From Granulicella mallensis MP5ACTX8 (lineage in GTDB: Bacteria; Acidobacteriota; Terriglobia; Terriglobales; Acidobacteriaceae), in the NCBI RefSeq assembly GCF_000178955.2, contig NC_016631.1, positions 2,418,001 to 2,482,000 on the forward strand: a stretch of DNA of 64,000 nucleotides, given 5' to 3'. The position numbers were made by a program, and so were the translations under genes. Positions 12,433-19,752 of the stretch are shown here, piece by piece. How positions within the stretch are numbered: position 1 is the first letter of the stretch; each line of letters opens with the position of its first letter. The notes under the pieces were generated by a model. That model made no database searches. It had not been told where the DNA came from and worked only from the letters and a program-made list of their open reading frames with translations.

Positions 12433-12897
12433 CTACTTGCGCGCAGCCCATTCCTGCAGTGCTAACTCCAATGCATTGCGATTCAGCAAGTAGAAGTCGG
12501 CCATGACATCCAGTCGATTGCGTGCCGCTTTGCTGCTGGTCTTGCGAGCGCCCTGTCTGAGGAGTTCAGTCAATTGCCCCATATACCGCATTTGGCCCTT
12601 GAGAATGCCGTCGAAATCATCCGAAGCCTCGTACAAAATGCTGCGCGTACCACGCTGGCTCTGACGGCGCGCAAGTGTAAACGTCTCCAATAGCCGCGCT
12701 GCTACGCTTGCGGTGCTCTTACTGACTTCGAGTTCGGCAACAATATCATCCAGGCTGACTGGGCTTTCACTCAGCAGCAGATATCCGTATAGCCGCGCCG
12801 CAGCCTCTGGAACTCCGGCTGAAACGAGGATCCTGGCAATATCCCGAATGAAATGTTGGCGATTCTCTCTCTCCCGTATATTCGCTATATTCGACAT
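12433..12897 (-). CDS. GbsR/MarR-family transcriptional regulator
   Basis: 154 residues from ATG at 12897. A winged-helix domain (AARLYGYLLLSESPVSLDDIVAELEVSKSTASVAARLLE, about residues 32-70) is followed by a helical C-terminus, as in the GbsR branch of MarR proteins. It probably represses its own gene: its ATG sits in the centre of a 40-bp palindrome (12878-12917), so codons 2-7 (SNIANI) are also operator DNA. A longer reading from 12939 would simply translate the other palindrome arm and is rejected. The CPBP protease gene follows on the same strand, which suggests a two-gene unit controlled by this protein. Confidence 0.8.
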   Translation of the reverse strand: MSNIANIRERENRQHFIRDIARILVSAGVPEAAARLYGYLLLSESPVSLDDIVAELEVSKSTASVAARLLETFTLARRQSQRGTRSILYEASDDFDGILKGQMRYMGQLTELLRQGARKTSSKAARNRLDVMADFYLLNRNALELALQEWAARK

Positions 12898-12917
12898 ATG
12901 CCGAATATAGCGAATAT
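12878..12917. promoter_or_regulatory. 40-bp palindromic operator overlapping the GbsR-like start codon
   Basis: Arms ATATTCGCTATATTCG (12878-12893) and CGAATATAGCGAATAT (12902-12917) are exact reverse complements of 16 nt. The 8-nt centre contains CATATG, itself a palindrome, so only one position pair of the 40 bp fails to match. Each arm holds two CGAATAT units, giving four half sites in all, which fits two regulator dimers. The ATG of the regulator (12895-12897, minus strand) lies in the centre. Confidence 0.85.
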
Positions 12918-13156
12918 GAAAGAGCAGCGCAAACACCAAATACTGAACGACCTGATCTCAAGCTTATAAGAGAGCGCAGTGTTGCAAGGCCTGTCAATGG
13001 AATCGATTGCTCCTGCAAGTCGTGTGGAGGGATTGCCACTACAAGGAGAGGTCAATTGTTGCCATAAGGATGCAGTACTTCCTAAATGCCGACTTCCGGG
13101 GAACTATCCTAGAGCTACAGCGACGTGCTGCCGTGGCGTAAGGAGACTCCGATCGA

Positions 13157-13783
13157 ATGAACGTATCAACCTTCGCGGCCATCACAGTCGTTCTGCTCGT
13201 TTTCTACGTGGGCGCTCGCTACTGTACGAAGCTTATCCGTAAAGAGATTTCTCCCCGAATCGCTACATGGCTGATCTTCGAAATAGGGGTCGTCATGAGT
13301 CTGGCATCGTATCTTGCCGGGAACGATCATAGCCTCATCAAAGCTGCGCTCAACGCGGCGGACAGCCTCCAAGTCACTGTGATCCTGTTAGCGCTTGTGA
13401 TCGAACAGTGGGGGCGAAAGATCCAGTTCACTCGAAATGAGCTGGTCTCGCTTGGGATTTCATGCGTAGCAGCCGTAGCCTGGATGGTTACCAAAACCGG
13501 ATGGATAGGTTTTATCGGATTTCAGTCGGTCATGTCTATCGCTTACCTGCCGACAATCGAAAGCCTTTGGCGCTGGAAGTCAGGGCCGTCGCCCGAGCCG
13601 ATGGAAAAGTGGGGTATTAACGTGATCATCGCTCTGATCGGAATTGTTGTAGACATCACCGGCCGACATGACTATCTCGCAATGGTCTATCCACTCCGTG
13701 CATTAATCCTTTGCGTTGTCGTCGTAGTTCTGATCACCCGATGGGAACAGAAGAGCAACGCAGAGCTATCGTCGGTCCGGTGA
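13157..13783 (+). CDS. Multi-spanning membrane protein of unknown function
   Basis: 208 residues with six or seven hydrophobic helices spread over the whole chain (starting with TFAAITVVLLVFYVGA). A loop with PRIATWLIFEIG resembles short stretches in PQ-loop-like transporters, but I cannot assign a family. The start ATG follows AAGGAGACTCCGATCG, a good ribosome-binding site. It stands alone: a 217-nt gap separates it from the divergent GbsR-like gene and a minus-strand gene follows. Base composition is slightly more AT-rich than the atp genes. Confidence 0.6.
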   Translation: MNVSTFAAITVVLLVFYVGARYCTKLIRKEISPRIATWLIFEIGVVMSLASYLAGNDHSLIKAALNAADSLQVTVILLALVIEQWGRKIQFTRNELVSLGISCVAAVAWMVTKTGWIGFIGFQSVMSIAYLPTIESLWRWKSGPSPEPMEKWGINVIIALIGIVVDITGRHDYLAMVYPLRALILCVVVVVLITRWEQKSNAELSSVR

Positions 13784-13896
13784 TAGCGGGATAAAAGAAG
13801 GCCCCCAAAAAATCTAGGCTGCTTCCAAATGCCAACTTATCGCTCCTAATCAGGAGTACGCAATTGGCTTGGCAACGTTGCAAAACTCTACCCCAT

Positions 13897-14319
13897 CTAG
13901 TGCGTTCCGATATAGGCGGCAGCCAAGACCGCTATGACAACGGACAGCGACGATGAAGCAAGCTCTTCGGTAGTCGCGTATGGGTAATCTTTGCCATTTC
14001 CGGCATGTTTGCGAATGCCTTCTCTGCTCCAAAGGCGATAATGAGCCGCCGTCGTGAGTGGATGGAAGACTATTAACACATAACCGGCGGCCAGGACTAC
14101 TCGCGAGAGCCAGAGGTACGTGTCTGTTGCGATGGGGAGTACGATCAGGCAAATTACCGCAGCGAGCAAACTCATAACGTTGAGCACGTCCGGTATGAGA
14201 ACGAAGGCTTCCCTCTCAGCGTGGCCGAGGTTGAGCTCTCGATTCACTCGCCACCCGAAGGCGGCGAGCTGCAGGGCGATTAAGGGGGGAGCGAGTCTGT
14301 AGAGGGTGTCTGGAGTCAT
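13897..14319 (-). CDS. Small membrane protein of unknown function
   Basis: 140 residues with about four hydrophobic stretches (for example MSLLAAVICLIVLPIA and LSVVIAVLAAAYIG) and charged loops. No family is recognised. It lies 7 nt downstream of the SDR gene on the same strand, so the two are probably co-transcribed and share the TetR-type control inferred for that promoter. Confidence 0.6.
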   Translation of the reverse strand: MTPDTLYRLAPPLIALQLAAFGWRVNRELNLGHAEREAFVLIPDVLNVMSLLAAVICLIVLPIATDTYLWLSRVVLAAGYVLIVFHPLTTAAHYRLWSREGIRKHAGNGKDYPYATTEELASSSLSVVIAVLAAAYIGTH

Positions 14320-14326
14320 ACGAGCG

Positions 14327-15127
14327 CTACTTCACCATGACTTTCACCAGCAACGGGCGCCAAATCGCATCCGGCAGAATTCGATTCATCCAAAAAAATG
14401 GGCCGGGTTTGGCGAGGTAACGTAATCGATTGCTCGAATCGTTCGCAGCACGGTAGATGATCTTCGCAACTTCCTCCGGCCTGGCTGCTCTAGAGCTGCT
14501 TTTCGTGAATACATTCAGGAACTTGTTCATGCTTTCTCGATAAGGGTCACTTACCGCCATTTGCATGCTGCCTTTGCCGAACTCGGTGCTGATGCTGCCG
14601 GGTTCGATTAGCTTGACCCGGATATGAAACGGCTCCAACTCATAGCGCATCGATTCGCTTACCCCTTCCACTGCGAATTTTGTCGCGACATAAGACGACG
14701 CGTAAGGAAGCGCCATGCGGCCAACGATGGAAGAGACATTGAGGATCAAACCTTCGCCCGCGGCCCGCATGATGGGAAGAACCTGCTGCGTGACCGAGAT
14801 CAGGCCGAAGAGATTCGTTGCAAATTGCTGCTGGATTTGCTGACTGCCCAGAGCTTCCACCGGGCCGAACAGTCCGTAGCCTGCGTTGTTCAGCAGCACA
14901 TCGATCTTTTGATAGCGGCTCAATGTATCGGAGATCGCCTGTGCGATGGAATCCGCATTCGTTACATCCAGAGCGAACAGGCTGATTGGCGGATGCTGAA
15001 GAATGGGGTCGGCCTTGAGCGGGTCGCGCAGGGTTGCTGCGACATTCCAGCCCTTTTCGGCGAAATATAGCGCGGTAGCTCGTCCGATACCGCTGGAGGC
15101 GCCGGTTATCAAAATTGTTTTAGCCAT
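14327..15127 (-). CDS. Short-chain dehydrogenase/reductase (SDR)
   Basis: 266 residues with a classical SDR plan: NAD(P) motif TGASSGIGRA at the N-terminus, LDVTNAD near 54, NNAGYG near 86, catalytic Ser and YxxxK in SSYVATKFAVEG near 150, and PGSISTEFG afterwards. It is a cytosolic NAD(P)-dependent oxidoreductase of unknown substrate. It is transcribed divergently from a TetR-family regulator, with a perfect 14-bp palindrome between the starts, so the SDR is the likely regulated target. The following gene encodes a small membrane protein 7 nt away. Confidence 0.9.
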   Translation of the reverse strand: MAKTILITGASSGIGRATALYFAEKGWNVAATLRDPLKADPILQHPPISLFALDVTNADSIAQAISDTLSRYQKIDVLLNNAGYGLFGPVEALGSQQIQQQFATNLFGLISVTQQVLPIMRAAGEGLILNVSSIVGRMALPYASSYVATKFAVEGVSESMRYELEPFHIRVKLIEPGSISTEFGKGSMQMAVSDPYRESMNKFLNVFTKSSSRAARPEEVAKIIYRAANDSSNRLRYLAKPGPFFWMNRILPDAIWRPLLVKVMVK

Positions 15128-15180
15128 TAGCTGCTGATCCTCGTGTTCGTTGTTTTCTATACATCCTATTCAGTATAGAT

Positions 15181-15194
15181 ATACCGAACGGTAT
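15181..15194. promoter_or_regulatory. Putative TetR operator between the SDR gene and its regulator
   Basis: ATACCG-AA-CGGTAT is a perfect palindrome of the ACCGNNCGGT kind common for TetR-family repressors. It lies 54 nt upstream of the SDR start and 50 nt upstream of the regulator start, the expected place for joint control of divergent promoters. Confidence 0.65.
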
Positions 15195-15244
15195 TTGAGT
15201 TGCAAATAGTTTTCGTGCGCTATGCTGGAAACGTGGCTAAAGCG

Positions 15245-15859
15245 ATGAAGCAGAGATTGACCCGGCAGGAGAGCCGGCTCGAAACCAGGACGAGGCTTCT
15301 GGATTCCGCAGCGCAATTGTTTGCACGGGGCGGCTATGAAGGGGCATCGGTTGATTTGATCGCGGAGAGTGCGGGCTACTCCAAGGGAGCGTTCTACTCC
15401 AATTTTGAGAGCAAAGAAGCTATCTTTCTGGAACTTCTCGACGCCCATAAGCGGCGCGAGATTGAAGCCCTGGCTCAGCTTCTTGCGCAGGACATTCCCG
15501 CGCCGGAGCTTCTCTCGCAAATCCGCAACTCTGAAACCATCCGTGGTTCTGATTTCGACTTCGGTTTACTTTCTGCGGAGTTTCAGTTGCAAGCCTGCCG
15601 CGATAAGTCATTTGCTAAGACCTATGCCAAGCTGCACCGCACTCACCGGGATACTATGGCTGGATTGGTTACGAAACTGTTTGCCAAGCTTGATCGAAAG
15701 CCACCCTCTGACCCGAAAGATCTTGCCGACATCATTATGGCGTTGACGACCGGTCTTTCTTTACAAGGAACAAGCATGCAAGGACCCCTACGAAAAGGTT
15801 TCGTGACGGAGGCGATCCTGCTGGTTCTTGGTATCGAGCCCATCGAGGGCGATAGGTGA
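15245..15859 (+). CDS. TetR/AcrR-family transcriptional regulator
   Basis: 204 residues from ATG at 15245. A TTG at 15200 would give 15 extra residues that cross the operator region. The N-terminal HTH is typical: TRLLDSAAQLFARGGYEGASVDLIAESAGYSKGAFYSNF..KEAIF. The helical C-terminal ligand-binding domain is not specific enough to predict a ligand. It is divergent from the SDR gene and probably represses both genes from the palindrome at 15181-15194. Confidence 0.88.
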   Translation: MKQRLTRQESRLETRTRLLDSAAQLFARGGYEGASVDLIAESAGYSKGAFYSNFESKEAIFLELLDAHKRREIEALAQLLAQDIPAPELLSQIRNSETIRGSDFDFGLLSAEFQLQACRDKSFAKTYAKLHRTHRDTMAGLVTKLFAKLDRKPPSDPKDLADIIMALTTGLSLQGTSMQGPLRKGFVTEAILLVLGIEPIEGDR

Positions 15860-15928
15860 CGAGAAACACCCTTCGCGTCATTGATGTGCCTGCGCAAGTG
15901 TACAAATCTTGCGATCTGAAGCGTGACG

Positions 15929-16651
15929 ATGGGTTACGTCTTGGCGGAGAGGCATACTGTATTCAAGGGGACAACTATGCGCATGTGGCAGACAATCCGC
16001 TCTTCTGTTTTCAGTCGCCACAGCCATCAGCACGCTTACGCGGCGATTGTTCTCTCTGGTGGTTACGAAGAGGCTGGAGATCAAGGGCGATTTTGGGTAG
16101 AGGCCGGTGATGTTGTCTTACACGATCGTTTTGAAGCTCACCTAAACCGTTTTCCAGATTCGGGAGCCGTAGTAGTTAATTTGCCTTTGCCTATAGGGCA
16201 TTCGTTCTCGCCAGGCCTGGCGAATGTTCCGGACCTCGACTTCGTTATTCAAACTGCGGAAACAAATCAAACGCAAGCAGCAGATCTTCTGCTCTCGACA
16301 GCTATAGTGCGGAAGGTAATACATGCAGACTGGCCGGATGAGTTAGCGGTAGCCTTAATTCAACGTCCATCTCTGAATTTATCTCGCTGGGGTGAGATGA
16401 ACGGGCTCAGCCCTTGGGCGATATCGCGGGGTTTTATGCAGGTATTTGGGATCTCTCCGTCAGTATTTAGAGCGAGGACACGCTCACGCCATGCGTGGAA
16501 GGCCATTGAGTCGAGTGGAGAGCCGTTGGCACAGATCGCAGCTTCTCTTGGTTTTTCCGACCAACCTCATATGACTCGCAGTGTGAAACAGATGACAGGC
16601 TTGGGGCCGCAGGCATGGCGGGCTGCTGCAAATAGATTCAAGACAACTTGA
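15929..16651 (+). CDS. AraC-family transcriptional regulator
   Basis: About 240 residues. The N-terminal half is a cupin-like sensor with the histidines of SRHSHQHAYAAIVLSGGYEE. The C-terminal about 100 residues form the two-HTH AraC domain, ending in PLAQIAASLGFSDQPHMTRSVKQMTGLGPQAWR. The start could be ATG 15929 or GTG 15923. The next gene, a TlpA-like protein, begins at or just after its stop, so the two may form one transcript. The effector is unknown. Confidence 0.85.
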   Translation: MGYVLAERHTVFKGTTMRMWQTIRSSVFSRHSHQHAYAAIVLSGGYEEAGDQGRFWVEAGDVVLHDRFEAHLNRFPDSGAVVVNLPLPIGHSFSPGLANVPDLDFVIQTAETNQTQAADLLLSTAIVRKVIHADWPDELAVALIQRPSLNLSRWGEMNGLSPWAISRGFMQVFGISPSVFRARTRSRHAWKAIESSGEPLAQIAASLGFSDQPHMTRSVKQMTGLGPQAWRAAANRFKTT

Positions 16652-16674
16652 ATCCCAATCGGTACAACAACAGC

Positions 16675-17511
16675 ATGGTATGTGACTTTTCCACTCGCTG
16701 CGTTCGACGTATGCTTGTTTTTTGCGTGGTTCTTCTGTCTGCGGGGTGGACTGCCACAGCTCAACAAGGAACCAAAGTTCAGTTCAGTACGGTGTTACTG
16801 ATCCAGGAGAAGAGCGGTTGGCAGGTCGAGTTGCTCGATCATGTGATCAACAAATATGGTCTACTTCCCGGTGATCTTTTGGTTAGTGTGGATGGCAACG
16901 ATGCCTCTACCTTCGGCCCGCTGGTGATGACCGCATTCATGAATAATGCGTCTGTTCGAGCATTCCCGATTACCGTAGTCCGTGGTGGATACCGTAGAGA
17001 ACTCATTCTGTACAGAGGCGAGGGGAAAGTTCCAGCACCAAAGGCGCTCGCAAAGAAGAGCCTTGTTGCCAGCGGTGCTGAGGCACCCGATTTGCACCTT
17101 CCATCGCTGCAAGGAAAGACAGTCATTTTGAAAGACTATCGAGGCAAATGGGTGCTCCTGAACTTTTGGGCTACCTGGTGCTTGCCATGCCAGGAAGAAT
17201 CGCCAATTCTGAGCAAATTAGCCCTGGCTTACCCTCAGCAACTTCAAGTTCTCGCTATTGCGGTGCAAGATGATCATAAGAGCCTGGAGACATTCGCCAC
17301 TCGAATGAAACCTGCATATACGATTCTTGAGTCCGGCGATTTAAAGAGTGCGGTCGCTCTCTCGTATGGCGTCAATAACGGCATGGGGTCGGCTACGGTG
17401 CCATTTAGCGTCCTGGTCCGCCCGGACGGCTCAGTTGCTTATGTCCAAGGAGGCTATGAGGCCCCGTCTCCATTGGAGAAACAGGTTCGTGCCTTCATCA
17501 CAGGGAAGTGA
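16675..17511 (+). CDS. Secreted TlpA-like thiol-disulfide oxidoreductase with PDZ-like N-terminal domain
   Basis: About 278 residues from ATG 16675. A TTG at 16648 overlapping the preceding stop is an alternative. A signal peptide (RRMLVFCVVLLSAGWTATA) is followed by a PDZ-like segment (VINKYGLLPGDLLVSVDGNDAS, about residues 60-80) and then a thioredoxin fold with active site WATWCLPC and the cis-Pro region ATVPFSVLV. TlpA-type proteins reduce periplasmic disulfides, for example in cytochrome c maturation. The fused PDZ-like part may recruit a client. It follows an AraC regulator on the same strand. No cytochrome genes are nearby, so the client is unknown. Confidence 0.82.
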   Translation: MVCDFSTRCVRRMLVFCVVLLSAGWTATAQQGTKVQFSTVLLIQEKSGWQVELLDHVINKYGLLPGDLLVSVDGNDASTFGPLVMTAFMNNASVRAFPITVVRGGYRRELILYRGEGKVPAPKALAKKSLVASGAEAPDLHLPSLQGKTVILKDYRGKWVLLNFWATWCLPCQEESPILSKLALAYPQQLQVLAIAVQDDHKSLETFATRMKPAYTILESGDLKSAVALSYGVNNGMGSATVPFSVLVRPDGSVAYVQGGYEAPSPLEKQVRAFITGK

Positions 17512-17635
17512 TTCGCCCCTTCTGAGATGGTTCATCTCTACCTCGCACTATCGCTGAAAATGCTTTAGCACTACGGAGATGGATCGCAACCGCCCCCGCT
17601 TTGACAAGGGTTGGTTCTGCACTTCTTTGCTTTAT

Positions 17636-18928
17636 CTACTGACCTTCTGCTCGATAGATGATGTGTCCTTGCCGCAGGGTCATCTTGATGCGCGAAAATG
17701 CCGTTATGTCATCGGCTGGATCGCTATCAAGGACGGCCAGATCGGCATCTTGACCGGTAGTAATGCGACCAGCTGTTGCGGCGAACCCGAGCCGCTTGGC
17801 AGGCGTGGTCGTGAGCGTCGCCAGAACCTGCCGATAGTTCAGGCCTGCACGACCGAGCAACTCGTATTCCCTGGTAAGAAGACGATAGTCGGTGATGAAG
17901 CCGATGTCTGTACCGAAGAGAATCTGCCCGCCGGCATCCGAGTAGCTTTTCACCTCTTGCAGGATTCCTTGATGGTTGGCGTCAGGGCCATCTTCGCCAC
18001 TAAATAAAGTGAGAGTCGGAATCAGGGAGACATTGGCCGCCTTCAGGCGGTTAACGATTGCTGGGGTCCACCCGACAGCTTCTTCCGTTGTGTGGGCGAG
18101 TACATCTACGTTGCCCTGAAGAACCAGTTCCACGCCCTCGTTAGTAGAAGGGTGTGCGAACACCAGCTTGCCCTTCCGGTGGGCCTCGGCGGTTGCGGCC
18201 TGCACAATCGGAAGGGACATGGGCAAAGTAGTGTGCTTTCCATCGCGGGTGACGATAGAGACCACGAACAACTTGATGATGTCTGCTCCCTGAGCGACGT
18301 CTTCATCCACGGCTCGTACTGCCTCTTCCGGCGTGGCCGGCTGAGGAAGTTGTTTCACCAACGCTGAAGGTACAGACTCGGTCACATAGTAGGGGATACC
18401 GTCGTGGGGATACAGCGGAAAACCGGCCGTCAGGATGCGCGGCCCGATCACATCACCTGATTGAATTCGCTTGCGAATGGCAACTGTATTGGGCAGATCG
18501 GAACCAGTATCAACGACTGAAGTGAAGCCATAGCGCGTGAGCATTTGCTGGAGCTGCGTATTGAGCTGCGTGGCCGGAAGACTTGCGGCACCTTCCCATT
18601 TTGGCTCGGTAAAATGAACGTGGCTGTTCCAGAAGCCGGCGACGATTGTCTTTCCGGTGCAATCCACGGTGTCGAAGCCCGGTGGGACATGCACTCTGCC
18701 TTTCGCTCCGACGGCGGTGATTTTCCCGTTCTCGATCAGGACGATGCCATCTGAGATTGGCTTGGAAAAAGGGTCAGGATAGATTCGGCCACCCACCAGG
18801 GCAAGATTTTGTCTGGCCGTATTGCTCTTCTCCTGCGCACAGAGGGAAGAGGACATGCAAAACAGAAATATGGCCAGCACGAACATAAGTCCCGGTGGCC
18901 GAACTTGGTAGCTACTCAAAGGCTTCAA
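17636..18928 (-). CDS. Secreted amidohydrolase (imidazolonepropionase/prolidase-like)
   Basis: 430 residues with a signal peptide (FVLAIFLFCMSSSLCA). The amidohydrolase TIM barrel shows the metal ligands: HVHF after strand 1, the possibly carboxylated Lys in IIKLF, VFAHPS, DVLAHT and the catalytic Asp of FGTDIG. The ending AGRITTGQDADLAVLDSDP is the usual small beta-domain. It likely hydrolyses a cyclic amide, dipeptide or related bond in the periplasm. The substrate cannot be read from sequence. It is a single gene. The next gene downstream in its direction is convergent. Confidence 0.88.
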   Translation of the reverse strand: MKPLSSYQVRPPGLMFVLAIFLFCMSSSLCAQEKSNTARQNLALVGGRIYPDPFSKPISDGIVLIENGKITAVGAKGRVHVPPGFDTVDCTGKTIVAGFWNSHVHFTEPKWEGAASLPATQLNTQLQQMLTRYGFTSVVDTGSDLPNTVAIRKRIQSGDVIGPRILTAGFPLYPHDGIPYYVTESVPSALVKQLPQPATPEEAVRAVDEDVAQGADIIKLFVVSIVTRDGKHTTLPMSLPIVQAATAEAHRKGKLVFAHPSTNEGVELVLQGNVDVLAHTTEEAVGWTPAIVNRLKAANVSLIPTLTLFSGEDGPDANHQGILQEVKSYSDAGGQILFGTDIGFITDYRLLTREYELLGRAGLNYRQVLATLTTTPAKRLGFAATAGRITTGQDADLAVLDSDPADDITAFSRIKMTLRQGHIIYRAEGQ

Positions 18929-19032
18929 AGTCGACTCCGTGACAGGTTATAGTTCGGTTGTAGGAAATCTGTGCCCCAAATGTTGCCGTTAGTTTATGCC
19001 TAAATCGCCTGTGCGCACGCCGAGTGCCAACT

Positions 19033-19521
19033 TTACGGCTCAGATTTTGTAAGCGTTGCTCCGTACCGCTGACGATAGCTTTCTCCGGCGGCAGCATCTT
19101 TGAATGCAAGTGCAATAAACAGCTCTGACCGCAGCTTCCAGCCGTGTTCCGTTCTGCGCCACATGGCCAGGTAGGTTCCGCCGAAAAGGGCCGGGCCGCC
19201 GGAGATGCATCCTGCCCAATGGCCGTGTTCGGCGGCCAGTGGAACCAGATCCGAGATTCCAATCGAATCGACGGTGCGTTCAAATCGAATCGAATGCGGG
19301 GCTTCAAAGTCTTTCGCGAACGCCGCGATGTAGGCCTCGCGGGTGAGCAGAGTTCCGTTTCCGGTGACGACCATAAAGTCTTCGTCCAGGCTGGCGGCGA
19401 AGTTGGTGGCATCGCCAGCGGCAATGGCTTGATTGGAGGCGTTGCGTATATCCCGAATCAGATTCTGGTCAGGAGTTCCTTGCGCACTGCCGGATATCGA
19501 GGCTGTTGCTGGAGAATTCAT
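19033..19521 (-). CDS. SnoaL-like/DUF4440 (NTF2-fold) protein
   Basis: 162 residues. The pattern IRDIRNASNQAIAAGDATNFAASLDEDFMVVTGNGTLLTRE is typical of the DUF4440/SnoaL-like NTF2 fold, with W-rich strands at the end (MWRRTEHGWKLRSE). Such proteins are small cytosolic enzymes or stress proteins of mostly unknown activity. It stands alone, about 100 nt upstream of the amidohydrolase gene on the same strand. Confidence 0.78.
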   Translation of the reverse strand: MNSPATASISGSAQGTPDQNLIRDIRNASNQAIAAGDATNFAASLDEDFMVVTGNGTLLTREAYIAAFAKDFEAPHSIRFERTVDSIGISDLVPLAAEHGHWAGCISGGPALFGGTYLAMWRRTEHGWKLRSELFIALAFKDAAAGESYRQRYGATLTKSEP

Positions 19522-19624
19522 CCGGCGATTTTATCAATAGGTTGCAGCGCCCTATTCGTCAGAGTAACAATGCCCAACGAAAGTGTAGCTCTGAAAGTGA
19601 GATTGATCTCGTCGAGCATCGATG

Positions 19625-19720
19625 GGACGCCCTTTCAGGGCTCATCTTTTCTTCGCCACGGAACCCAGGGCTTTGCCCTGGGCTGGGATATATCGCCCCT
19701 TTGGGGCTTGGAGCGTTGCT
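19625..19720. repeat. Partial copy of the large hairpin element found at 60336-60641
   Basis: The segment reads ...CCACGGAACCCAGGGCTTTGCCCTGGGCTGGGATATATCGCCCCTTTGGGGCTTGG. GGGATATATCGCCCCTTTGG is nearly identical to the right arm of the element near 60570, and CACGGAACCCAG matches its left arm. Internal hairpins CCAGGGC-TTT-GCCCTGG and CCCC-TTT-GGGG are present. It fills the 231-nt gap between two minus-strand genes. Confidence 0.75.
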
Positions 19721-19752
19721 TGCGTCTGGCTGAATAGTCCACGAGAGATGCG

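Noticed and set aside
17579..18007. A plus-strand open frame of 142 codons inside the amidohydrolase gene
   Set aside because: Antisense of the gene with no domain and no ribosome-binding site.
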